NCBI GenBank assembly: GCA_949130485.1 | Contig: OX422196.1 | Coordinates: forward strand, 2,772,889-2,836,888 | DNA: 64,000 nt | Source of the DNA: Agelas oroides | Lineage: Eukaryota; Porifera; Demospongiae; Agelasida; Agelasidae | Direction: 5' to 3' | Part shown: one piece after another, positions 24,104 through 35,679 of the stretch | How positions within the stretch are numbered: the stretch's first letter is position 1 | Layout of the letters: each line of letters starts with the position of its first letter | The notes under the pieces: model-generated | What the model saw: the letters and a program-made list of their open reading frames with translations, nothing else | The model's database searches: none | What the model was told of the DNA's origin: nothing | Position numbers and translations under genes: made by a program

Positions 24104-25684
24104 ACAGCGATGGTACAATGGAGTAAAGCCATGGTAGAGTGTAGTAGAGTCATGTAGGGCCAAGTAGAGCCACGGTAGAATGTAATAGATTCATGTAGTA
24201 CCAAGTACAGCCATGGTAGAATGCATTAGAGCCAGGTAGAGCCATGGTAGAATGCAGTAGAGTCAAGTAGAGTCACGTGGAGCCACGGTAGAATGAAGTA
24301 GAGCCAAGGTAGAGTGTAGTACAGTCGAGTAGAGTCAAGTAGAGCCATGACAGAATGTAGTAGTGTCAAGTATTGTCAAGTAGAGCGATGGTAGAATGTA
24401 TTAGAGTCACATAGAGTCATGTGGAGCCATGCTAGATTGTAGTACAAACATGGTAGAGTGTAGTAGACTCAAGTAGAGCCAAGTAGTGCCATGGTAGAGT
24501 GTAGTAGAGTCAAGTAGAGCCAAGTAGAGCCATGGTAGAGTGTAGTAGAGTCATGGAGAGCCAGGTAAAGCCGTGATAGAGTGTAGTACAGTCACGTAGA
24601 GCCAAGTATAGCCATGGTAGAATGTAGTAGAGTCATGTAGAGTCAAGTAGAGCCATGGTAGAATGTAGTAGACTCATGTAGTGTCAAGTAGAGCCATGGT
24701 ACAATGGAGTAGAGCCATGGTAGAGTGTAGTAGAGTCAAGTAGAGCCACGGTAGCATGTAGTATAGAGTCGTGTAGAGCCAAGTAGAGCCATGGTAGAAT
24801 GTAGTAGAGTAATGTAGAGTCAAGTAGAGCCATGGTAGACTGTAGTAGAGTCATGTAGTGTGAATTAGAGCCATGGTACAATGGAGTAGAGCCATCGTAG
24901 AGTGTAGTAGAGTCAAGTAGAGCCATGGTACAATGGAGTAGAGCCATGGTAGAGTGTAGAAGAGTCAAGTAGAGCCACGATAGAATGTAGTAGAGGCATA
25001 CAGAGTCAAGTAGAGCTGTGGTAGAATTTAGTAGAGTCACGTAGAGTCACGTGGAGCCATGGTTGAATGTAGTAGAGACATGGTAGAGTGTAGTACAGTC
25101 AAGTAGAGTCAAGTAGAGCCGTGGCAGAATGTAGTAGAGTCAAGTAGAGTCAAGTAGAGCCATGGTAGAATGTAGTAGAGGCATACAGAGTCAAGTAGAA
25201 CTATGGTAGAATGCAGTAGAGTCACGTAGAGTCCCGTGGAGTCATGGTAGAATGTAGTAGAGACATGGTAGGGTGTAGTAGAGTCAAGTAGAGCCAGGTA
25301 AAGCCATGGTAGAGTGTAGTACAGTCACGTAGAGCCAAGTAGAGCCAAGGTAGGGTGTAGTGGACTCAAGTAGAGCCAAGTAGAGCCATGGTAGAGTGAA
25401 GTAGAGTCAAGTAGAGTCAGGTAGAGCCATGGTAGAATGTAGTAGAGTCATGTAGAGTCAAGTAGAGCCATGGTAGAATGTAGTAGAGCCAGATAGAGCC
25501 ATGGTAGGGTGCAGTAGAGTCAAGTAGAGTCACGTGGATCCATGGTAGGATGTAGTATCGCCAAGATAGAGTGTAGTAGACAAGTAGAGCCAGGACTAGC
25601 AATAGTATAGTGTAGTAGAGTCAAGTATAGTCAAGTAGAACCATCGTAGAGTGTAGTAGAGTCAAGTAGAGCCATGGTAGAATG
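22600..25684 (+). repeat. 3,084-bp tandem duplication, copy 1
   Basis: TATAGAGTCATGTACAG at about 22,604 recurs at 25,688, and landmarks through the segment keep the same 3,084-bp spacing, for example 23,280/26,364, 23,975/27,059, 24,684/27,768 and 25,417/28,501. The one substitution I noticed is ATGCATTAG near 24,221 against ATGCAGTAG near 27,305. Homology to the second copy ends just before 22,600 on the left and at about 25,689 on the right. The private variant AAGCCGTGATAG occurs in both copies. Confidence 0.92.
22975..23022 (+). repeat. Locally homogenised GTAGAGTCAA decamer run
   Basis: Four exact tandem copies of the decamer, where the right-block counterpart (about 48,726) has two. 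The same four-copy run occurs at about 26,059-26,106 in the second 3,084-bp copy. The 20-bp gain therefore came before the 3,084-bp duplication, assuming that two copies is the older state. Confidence 0.8.
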
Positions 25685-27187
25685 TAGTATAGAGTCATGT
25701 ACAGCCAAGTAGAGCCATGGTAGAATGTAGTAGAGTAATGTAGAGTCAAGTAGAGCCATGGTAGAATGTAGTAGAGTCATGTAGTGTCAAGTAGAGCCAT
25801 GGTACAATGGAGTAGAGCCATCGTAGAGTGTAGTAGAGTCAAGTAGAGCCATGGTACAATGGAGTAGAGCCATGGTAGAGTGTAGTAGAGTCAAGTAGAG
25901 CCACGATAGAATGTAGTAGAGGCATACAGAGTCAAGTTGAGCTATGGTAGAAGTTTAGTAGAGTCACGTAGAGTCACGTGGAGCCATGGTGGAATGTAGT
26001 AGAGACATGGTAGAGTGTAGTACAGTCAAGTAGAGTCAAGTAGAGCCATGGAAGAATGTAGTAGAGTCAAGTAGAGTCAAGTAGAGTCAAGTAGAGTCAA
26101 GTAGAGCCATGGTAGAATGTAGTAGAGGCATACAGAGTCAAGTAGAACTATGGTAGAATGCAGTAGAGTCACGTAGAGTCCCGTGGAGTCATGGTAGAAT
26201 GTAGTAGAGACATGGTAGGGTGTAGTAGAGTCAAGTAGAGCCAGGTAAAGCCATGGTAGAGTGTAGTACAGTCACGTAGAGCCAAGTAGAGCCAAGGTAG
26301 GGTTTAGTGGACTCAAGTAGAGCCAAGTAGAGCCATGGTAGAGTGAAGTAGAGTCAAGTAGAGTCAGGTAGAGCCATGGTAGAATGTAGTAGAGTCATGT
26401 AGAGTCAAGTAGAGCCATGGTAGAATGTAGTAGAGCCAGATAGAGCCATGGTAGAGTGCAGTAGAGACAAGTAGAGTCACGTGGATCCATGGTAGGATGT
26501 AGTATCGCCAAGATAGGGTGTAGTAGACAAGTAGAGCCAGGACTAGCAATAGTATAGTGTAGTAGAGTCAAGTAGAGTCAAGTAGAACCATCGTAGAGTG
26601 TAGTAGAGTCAAGTAGAGCCATGGTAGAATGTAGTAGAGTCATGTAGTGTGAAGTACAGCCATGGTACAATGGAGTAGAGCTATGTTAGAGTGTAGTATA
26701 GTCATATAGAGCCAGGTAGAGCCACGGTAGCATGTAATAGAGTCATGTAGTACCAAGTTGAGTCATGGTAGAATGTAGAGCCAGGTAGAGCCATGGTAGA
26801 ATGCAGTAGAGTCAAGTAGAGTCACGTGGAGCCATGGTAGAATGAAGTAGAGCCAAGGTAGAGTGTAGTACAGTCAAGTAGAGTCAAGTAGAGCCATGAC
26901 AGAATGTAGTAGACTCAAGTAGCGTCAAGTAGAGCCATGGTAGAATGTAGTAGAGGTATACAGAGTGAACTAGAGCTATGGTAGAATGTAGTAGAATCAC
27001 GTACAGTCACGAGGAGCCATGGTAGAATGTAGAAGAGACATGGTAGAGTGTAGTACAGTCAAGTAGAGCCAAGTAGTGCCATGGTAGAGTGTAGTAGAGT
27101 CAAGTAGAGCCAAGTAGAGCCATGGTAGATTGTAGAAGAGCCAAGTAGAGCCATTGTAGAAAGTAGTAGAGTCATGTAGTGTGAAGT
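24104..27187 (+). repeat. Array B unit 5 (3,084 bp)
   Basis: The anchor-to-anchor spacing equals the tandem-duplication offset. Together with units 6 and 7 it makes up 7,344 bp present in the left block and absent from the right block. Confidence 0.85.
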
Positions 27188-28768
27188 ACAGCGATGGTAC
27201 AATGGAGTAAAGCCATGGTAGAGTGTAGTAGAGTCATGTAGGGCCAAGTAGAGCCACGGTAGAATGTAATAGATTCATGTAGTACCAAGTACAGCCATGG
27301 TAGAATGCAGTAGAGCCAGGTAGAGCCATGGTAGAATGCAGTAGAGTCAAGTAGAGTCACGTGGAGCCACGGTAGAATGAAGTAGAGCCAAGGTAGAGTG
27401 TAGTACAGTCGAGTAGAGTCAAGTAGAGCCATGACAGAATGTAGTAGTGTCAAGTATTGTCAAGTAGAGCGATGGTAGAATGTATTAGAGTCACATAGAG
27501 TCATGTGGAGCCATGCTAGATTGTAGTACAAACATGGTAGAGTGTAGTAGACTCAAGTAGAGCCAAGTAGTGCCATGGTAGAGTGTAGTAGAGTCAAGTA
27601 GAGCCAAGTAGAGCCATGGTAGAGTGTAGTAGAGTCATGGAGAGCCAGGTAAAGCCGTGATAGAGTGTAGTACAGTCACGTAGAGCCAAGTATAGCCATG
27701 GTAGAATGTAGTAGAGTCATGTAGAGTCAAGTAGAGCCATGGTAGAATGTAGTAGACTCATGTAGTGTCAAGTAGAGCCATGGTACAATGGAGTAGAGCC
27801 ATGGTAGAGTGTAGTAGAGTCAAGTAGAGCCACGGTAGCATGTAGTATAGAGTCGTGTAGAGCCAAGTAGAGCCATGGTAGAATGTAGTAGAGTAATGTA
27901 GAGTCAAGTAGAGCCATGGTAGACTGTAGTAGAGTCATGTAGTGTGAATTAGAGCCATGGTACAATGGAGTAGAGCCATCGTAGAGTGTAGTAGAGTCAA
28001 GTAGAGCCATGGTACAATGGAGTAGAGCCATGGTAGAGTGTAGAAGAGTCAAGTAGAGCCACGATAGAATGTAGTAGAGGCATACAGAGTCAAGTAGAGC
28101 TGTGGTAGAATTTAGTAGAGTCACGTAGAGTCACGTGGAGCCATGGTTGAATGTAGTAGAGACATGGTAGAGTGTAGTACAGTCAAGTAGAGTCAAGTAG
28201 AGCCGTGGCAGAATGTAGTAGAGTCAAGTAGAGTCAAGTAGAGCCATGGTAGAATGTAGTAGAGGCATACAGAGTCAAGTAGAACTATGGTAGAATGCAG
28301 TAGAGTCACGTAGAGTCCCGTGGAGTCATGGTAGAATGTAGTAGAGACATGGTAGGGTGTAGTAGAGTCAAGTAGAGCCAGGTAAAGCCATGGTAGAGTG
28401 TAGTACAGTCACGTAGAGCCAAGTAGAGCCAAGGTAGGGTGTAGTGGACTCAAGTAGAGCCAAGTAGAGCCATGGTAGAGTGAAGTAGAGTCAAGTAGAG
28501 TCAGGTAGAGCCATGGTAGAATGTAGTAGAGTCATGTAGAGTCAAGTAGAGCCATGGTAGAATGTAGTAGAGCCAGATAGAGCCATGGTAGGGTGCAGTA
28601 GAGTCAAGTAGAGTCACGTGGATCCATGGTAGGATGTAGTATCGCCAAGATAGAGTGTAGTAGACAAGTAGAGCCAGGACTAGCAATAGTATAGTGTAGT
28701 AGAGTCAAGTATAGTCAAGTAGAACCATCGTAGAGTGTAGTAGAGTCAAGTAGAGCCATGGTAGAATG
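25685..28768 (+). repeat. 3,084-bp tandem duplication, copy 2
   Basis: A near-identical second copy. The joint is inside GAATGTAGTATAGAGTCATG at about 25,681-25,700. At the far end, copy 2 reads GAATGTAGTAGAGTCATGTAG (about 28,764), so the extra TA marks the unequal join. Copy identity is much higher than between other B units, so this is among the youngest events in the window (inference). Confidence 0.92.
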
Positions 28769-29307
28769 TAGTAGAGTCATGTAGTGTGAAGTACAGCCAT
28801 GGTACAATGGAGTACAGCCATGTTAGAGTGTAGTAGAGTCATGTAGAGCCAGGTAGAGCCACGGTAGCATGTACTAGAGTCATGTAGTACCAAGTAGAGT
28901 CATGGTAGAATGTAGTAGAGCCAGGTAGAGCCATGGTAGAATGCAGTAGAGTCAAGTATAGTCACGTGGAGCCATGGTAGAATGAAGTAGAGCCAAGGTA
29001 GAGTGTAGTACAGTGAAGTAGAGTCAAGTAGAGCCACGACAGAATGTAGTAGACTCAAGTAGCGTCAAGTAGAGCCATGGTAGAATGTAGTAGAGGCATA
29101 CAGAGTGAACTAGAGCTATGGTAGAATGTAGTAGAGTCACGTAGAGTCACGAGGAGCCATGGTAGAATGTAGAAGAGTCATGGTAGAGTGTAGTACAGTC
29201 AAGTGGAGCCAAGTAGTGCCATGGTAGAGAGTAGTAGAGTCAAGTAGAGCCAAGTAGAGCCATGGTAGAGTGTAGTAGAGCCAAGTAGAGCCATTGTAGT
29301 GTGAAGT
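27188..29307 (+). repeat. Array B unit 6 (2,120 bp)
   Basis: The unit has the modal length class. It ends at an anchor whose upstream flank has lost 20 bp (two decamers): near 29,290, CCATTGTAGTGTGAAG replaces the longer CCATTGTAGAAAGTAG arrangement seen in all the other copies examined. Confidence 0.83.
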
Positions 29308-31447
29308 ACAGCGATGGTACAATGGAGTAAAGCCATGGTAGAGTGTAGTAGAGTCATGTAGAGCCAAGTAGAGCCACGGTAGAATGTAGTAGATTCATGT
29401 AGTACCATGTAGAGCCATGGTAGAATGTAGTAGAGCCAGGTAGAGCCATGGTAGAATGCAGTAGAGTCAAGCAGAGTCACGTGGAGCCACGGTAGAATGA
29501 AGTAGAGCCAAGGTAGAGTGTAGTACAGTCGAGTAGAGTCAAGTAGAGCCATGACAGAATGTAGTAGTGTCAAGTATTGTCAAGTAGAGCGATGGTAGAA
29601 TGTAGTAGAGTCACATAGAGTCATGTGGAGCCATGGTAGATTGCAGTACAGACATGGTAGAGTGTAGTAGACTCAAGTAGAGCCAAGTAGTGCCATGGTA
29701 GAGTGTAGTAGAGTCAAGTAGAGCCAAGTAGAGCCATGGTAGAGTGTAGTAGAGTCAAGGAGAGCCAGGTAAAGCCATGATAGAGTGTAGTACAGTCACG
29801 TAGAGCCAAGTATAGCCATGGTAGAATGTAGTAGAGTCATGTAGAGTCAAGTAGAGCCATGGTAGAATGTAGTAGACTCATGTAGTGTCAAGTAGAGCCA
29901 TGGTACAATGGAGTAGAGCCATGGTAGAGTGTAGTAGAGTCAAGTAGAGCCACGGTAGCATGTAGTATAGAGTCGTGTAGAGCCAAGTAGAGCCATGGTA
30001 GAATGTAGTAGAGTAATGTAGAGTCAAGTAGAGCCATGGTAGACTGTAGTAGAGTCATGTAGTGTGAAGTAGAGCCATGGTACAATGGAGTAGAGCCATC
30101 GTAGAGTGTAGTAGAGTCAAGTAGAGCCATGGTACAATGGAGTAGAGCCATGGTAGAGTGTAGAAGAGTCAAGTAGAGCCACGATAGATTGTAGTAGAGG
30201 CATACAGAGTCAAGTAGAGCTATGGTAGAATTTAGTAGAGTCACGTAGAGTCACGTGGAGCCATGGTAGAATGTAGTAGAGACATGGTAGAGTGTAGTAC
30301 AGTCAAGTAGAGTCAAGTAGAGCCGTGGCAGAATGTAGTAGAGTCAAGTAGAGTCAAGTAGAGCCATGGTAGAATGTAGTAGAGGCATACAGAGTCAAGT
30401 AGAACTATGGTAGAATGCAGTAGAGTCACGTAGAGTCCCGTGGAGTCATGGTAGAATGTAGTAGAGACATGGTAGGGTGTAGTAGAGTCAAGTAGAGCCA
30501 GGTAAAGCCATGGTAGAGTGTAGTACAGTCACGTAGAGCCAAGTAGAGCCAAGGTAGGGTGTAGTGGACTCAAGTAGAGCCATGTAGAGCCATGGTAGAG
30601 TGAAGTAGAGTCAAGTAGAGTCAGGCAGAGCCATGGTAGAATGTAGTAGAGTCATGTAGAGTCAAGTAGAGCCATGGTAGAATGTAGTAGAGCCAGATAG
30701 AGCCATGGTAGGGTGCAGTAGAGTCAAGTAGAGTCACGTGGATCCATGGTAGGATGTAGTATCGCCAAGATAGTGTGTAGTAGACAAGTAGAGCCAGGAC
30801 TAGCAATAGTATAGTGTAGTAGAGTCAAGTATAGTCAAGTAGAACCATCGTAGAGTGTAGTAGAGTCAAGTAGAGCCATGGTAGAATGTAGTAGAGTCAT
30901 GTAGTGTGAAGTTCAGCCATGGTACAATGGAGTACAGCCATGTTAGAGTGTAGTAGAGTCATGTAGAGCCAGGTAGAGCCACGGTAGCATGTACTAGAGT
31001 CATGTAGTACCAAGTAGAGTCATGGTAGAATGTAGTAGAGCCAGGTAGAGCTATGGTAGAATGCAGTAGAGTCAAGTAGAGTCACGTGGAGCCATGGTAG
31101 AATGAAGTAGAGCCAAGGTAGAGTGTAGTACAGTCAAGTAGAGTCAAGTAGAGCCATGACAGAATGTAGTAGACTCAAGTAGCGTCTAGTAGAGCCATGG
31201 TAGAATGTAGTAGAGGCATTCAGAGTGAACTAGAGCTATGGTAGAATGTAGTAGAGTCACGTAGAGTCACGAGGAGCCATGGTAGAATGTAGAAGAGACA
31301 TGGTAGAGTGTAGTACAGTCAAGTAGAGCCAAGTAGTGCCATGGTAGAGTGTAGTAGAGTCAAGTAGAGCCAAGTAGAGCCATGGTAGAGTGTAGTAGAG
31401 CCAAGTAGAGCCATTGTAGAAAGTAGTAGAGTCATGTAGTGTGAAGT
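29308..31447 (+). repeat. Array B unit 7 (2,140 bp)
   Basis: Colinear with unit 6 at an offset of 2,120 bp. Its internal landmarks at 29,888-30,244 match 27,768-28,124. It is 20 bp longer than unit 6 because the next anchor has its two-decamer flank restored. Confidence 0.83.
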
Positions 31448-33588
31448 ACAGCGATGGTACAATGGAGTAAAGCCTTGGTAGAGTGTAGTAGAGTCATGTA
31501 GAGCCAACTAGAGCTACGGTAGAATGTAGTAGATTCATGTAGTACCAAGTAGAGCCATGGTAGAATGTAGTAGAGCCAGGTAGAGCCATGGTAGAATACA
31601 GTAGAGTCAAGTAGAGTCACGTGGACCCATGGTAGAATGAAGTAGAGCCAAGATAGAGTGTAGTACCGTCGAGTAGAGTCAAGTAGAGCCATGACAGAAT
31701 GTAGTAGTGTCAAGTATTGTCAAGTAGAGGGATGGTAAAATGTAGTAGAGTCACATAGAGTCATGTGGAGCCATGGTAGATTGTAGTACAGACATGGTAG
31801 AGTGTAGTAGACTCAAGTAGAGCCAAGTAGTGCCATGGTAGAGTGTAGTAGAGTCAAGTAGAGCCAAGTAGAGCCATGGTAGAGTGTAGTAGAGTCAAGT
31901 AGAGCCAGGTAAAGCCATGATAGAGTGTAGTACAGTCACGTAGAGCCAAGTATAGCCATGGTAGAATGTAGTAGAGTCATGTAGAGTCAAGTAGAGCCAT
32001 GGTAGAATGTAGTAGACTCATGTAGTGTCAAGTAGAGCCATGGTACAATGGAATAGAGCCATGGTATAGTGTAGTAGAGACAAGTAGAGCCACGGTAGCA
32101 TGTAGTATAGAGTCATATAGAGCCAAGTAGAGCCATGGTAGAATGTAGTAGAGTAATGTAGAGTCAAGTAGAGCCATGGTAGAATGTAGTAGAGTCATGT
32201 AGTGTCAAGTAGAGCCATGGTACAATGGAGTAGAGCCATCGTAGAGTGTAGTAGAGTCAAGTAGAGCCATGGTACAATGGAGTAGAGCCATGGTAGAGTG
32301 TAGTAGAGTCAAGTAGAGCCACGATAGAATGTAGTAGAGGCATACAGAGTCAAGTAGAGCTATGGTAGAATTTAGTAGAGTCACGTAGAGTCACGTGGAG
32401 CCATGGTAGAATGTAGTAGAGACATGGTAGAGTGTAGTACAGTCAAGTAGAGTCAAGTAGAGCCATGGCAGAATGTAGTAGAGTCAAGTAGTGTCAAGTA
32501 GAGCCATGGTAGAATGTAGTAGAGGCATACAGAGTCAAGTAGAACTATGGTAGAATGCAGTAGAGTCACGTAGAGTCCCGTGGAGTCATGGTAGACTGTA
32601 GTAGAGACATGGTAGGGTGTAGTAGAGTCAAGTAGAGCCAGGTAAAGCCATGGTGGAGTGTAGTACAGTCACGTAGAGCCAAGTAGAGCCAAGGTAGGGT
32701 GTAGTGGACTCAACTAGAGCCAAGTAGAGCCATGGTAGAGTGAAGTAGAGTCAAGTAGAGTCAGGTAGAGCCATGGTAGAATGTAGTAGAGTCATGTAGA
32801 GTCAAGTAGAGCCATGGTAGAATGTAGTAGAGCCAGATAGAGCCATGGTAGGGTGCAGTAGAGTCAAGTAGAGTCACGTGGATCCATGGTAGGATGTAGT
32901 ATCGCCAAGTTAGAGTGTAGTAGACACGTAGAGCCAGGACTAGCAATAGTATACTGTAGTAGAGTCAAGTAGAGTCAAGTAGAACCATCGTAGAGTGGAG
33001 TAGAGTCAAGTAGAGCCATTGTAGAATGTAGTAGAGTCATGTAGTGTGAAGTACAGCCATGGTACAATGGAGTACAGCCATGTTAGAGTGTAGTAGAGTC
33101 ATGTAGAGTCAGGTAGAGCCACGGTAGCATGTACTAGAGTCATGTAGCACCAAGTAGAGTCATGGTAGAATGTAGTAGAGCGAGGTAGAGCCATGGTAGA
33201 ATGCAGTAGAGTTAAGTAGAGTCACGTGGAGCCATGGTAGAATGAAGTAGAGCCAAGGTAGAGTGTAGTACAGTCAAGTAGAGTCAAGTAGAGCCACGAC
33301 AGAATGTAGTAGACTCAAGTAGCGTCAAGTAGAGCCATGGTAGAATGTAGTAGAGGCATACAGAGTGAACTAGAGCTATGGTACAACGTAGTAGTGTCAC
33401 GTAGAGTCACGAGGAGCCATAGTAGAATGTAGAAGAGACATGGTAGAGTATAGTACAGTCAAGTAGAGCCAAGTAGTGCCATGGTAGAGTGTAGTAGAGT
33501 CAAGTAGAGCCAAGTAGAGCCATGGTAGAGTGTAGTAGAGCCAAGTAGAGTCCATTGTAGAAAGTAGTAGAGTCATGTAGTGTGAAGT
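31448..33588 (+). repeat. Array B unit 8 (2,141 bp)
   Basis: Counterpart of 49,838-51,937 (2,100 bp). The right copy lacks exactly 41 bp near 50,835, where a GAGTCAAG-GCCATGGCAG-GAATGTAG run present at about 32,448-32,490 has been removed. Four monomers (3x10+11) account for it. Confidence 0.85.
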
Positions 33589-35679
33589 ACAGCGATGGTA
33601 CAATGGAGTAAAGCCATGGTAGAGTGTAGTAGAGTCATGTAGAGCCAAGTAGACCCACGGTAGAATGTAGTAGATTCATGTAGTAGCAAGTAGAGCCATG
33701 GTAGAATGTAGTAGAGCCAGGTAGAGCCATGGTAGAATGCAGTAGAGTCAAGTAGAGTCACGTGGAGCCATGGTAGAATGAAGTAGAGCCAAGGTAGAGT
33801 GTAGTACAGTCGAGTAGAGTCAAGTAGAGCCATGACAGAATGTAGTAGTGTCAAGTATTGTCAAGTAGAGCGATGGTAGAATGTAGTAGGGTCACATAGA
33901 GTCATGTGGAGCCATGGTAGATTGTAGTACAGACATGGTAGAGTGTAGTAGACTCAAGTAGAGTCAAGTAGTGCCATGGTAGAGTGTAGTAGAGTCAAGT
34001 AGAGCCAAGTAGAGCCATGGTAGAGTGTAGTAGAGTCAAGTAGAACAATGGTAGAGTGTAGGAAAGTCAAGTAGACTCAAGAAGAGCCATGGTAGAATTC
34101 AGTAGAATCATGTAGTGTCAAGTAGAGCCACAGTACAATGGAGTAGAGCCATGGTAGAGTGTAGTAGAGTCAAGTACAGCCAAGTTTAGCCATGGTAGAG
34201 TGTAGTAGAGTCAAGTAGAGCCATGGTAGAATGTAGTAGAGTCATGTAGTGTGAAGTAGAACCATGATATACAATGGAGTAGAGCCATGGTAGAATGTAG
34301 TAGAGTCAAGTAGAGTCATAGTAGATTGTAGTAGAGTCATGTAGTGTGAAGTAGAGCGATGATAAACAATGCAGTGGAGCCATGGTAGAGTGTAGTAGAG
34401 TCAAGTAGAGCCACGATAGAATGTAGTAGATGCATACAGAGTCAAGTAGAGCTATGGTAGAATGTAGTAGAGTCACGTAGAGTCACGTGGAGCCATGGTA
34501 GAATGTAGTACAGACATGGTAGAGTGTAGTACAGTCAAGTAGAGTCTAGTAGAGCCATGGCAGAATGTAGTAGAGTCAAGTAGAGTCAAGTAGAGCCATG
34601 GTAGAATGTAGTAGAGGCATACAGAGTCAAGTAGAACTATGGTAGAATGCAGTAGAGTCACGTAGAGTCCCGTGGAGCCATGTTAGAATGTAGTAGAGAC
34701 ATGGTAGTGTGTAGTAGAGTCAAGTAGAACCAGGTAAAGCCATGGTAGAGTGTAGTACAGTCACGTAGAGCCAAGTAGAGCCAAGGTAGGGTGTAGTGGA
34801 CTCAACTAGAGCCAAGTAGAGCCATGGTAGAGTGAAGTAGAGTCAAGTAGAGTCAGGTAGAGCAATGGTAGAATGTAGTAGAGTCATGTAGAGTCAAGTA
34901 GAGCCATGATAGAATGTAGTAGAGCCAGATAGAGGCATGGTAGAGTGCAGTAGAGTCAAGTAGAGTCACGTGGATCCATGGTAGGATGTAGTAGCGCCAA
35001 GATAGAGTGTAGTAGACAAGTGGAGCCAGAACTAGCAATAGTATAGTGTAGTAGAGTCAAGTAGAGTCAAGTAGAACCATCGTAGAGTATAGTAGAGTCA
35101 AGTAGAGCCATGGTAGAATGTAGTAGAGTCATGTAGTGTGAAGTACAGCCATGGTACAATGCAGTAGAGCCATGTTAGAGTATAGTAGAGTCATGTAGAG
35201 CCAAGTAGAGCCACAGTAGCATGTAGTAGAGTCATGTAGTACCAAGTAGAGCCATGGTAGAATGTAGTAGAGCCAGGTAGAGCCATTGTAGAATGCAGTA
35301 GGGTCAAGTAGAGTCAAGTGGAGCCATGGTAGAATGAAGTAGAGCCAAGGTAGAGTGTAGTACAGTCAAGTAGAGTCAAGTAAAGCCATGACAGAATGTA
35401 GTAGACTCAAGTAGCATCAAGTAGAGCCATGGTAGAATGTAGTAGAGGCATACAGAGTCAACTAGAGCTATGGTAGAATGTAGTAGAGTCACGTAGAGTC
35501 ACGTGGAGTCATGGTAGAATGTGGAAGAGACATGGTAGAGTGTAGTACAGTCAAGTAGAGCCAAGTAGTACCATGGTAGAGTGTAGTAGAGTCAAGTAGA
35601 GCCAAGTAGAGCCATGGTAGAGTGTAGTAGAGCCAAGTAGAGCCATTGTAGAAAGTAGTAGAGTCATGTAGTGTGAAGT
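33589..35679 (+). repeat. Array B unit 9 (2,091 bp)
   Basis: The same length as its counterpart at 51,938-54,028. It contains the GAACAATGG / ATGATATACAATGG subsegment near 34.03-34.37 kb and a GATGCATACAG variant near 34,429 (also near 52,777). It lies 18,349 bp from its right-block copy. Confidence 0.86.

Noticed and set aside
22600..28768. Calling the 3,084-bp duplication an assembly error
   Set aside because: The near identity makes this possible, but the joint has its own sequence and at least one base differs between copies. The sequence alone cannot decide, so it is reported as a duplication to be verified.
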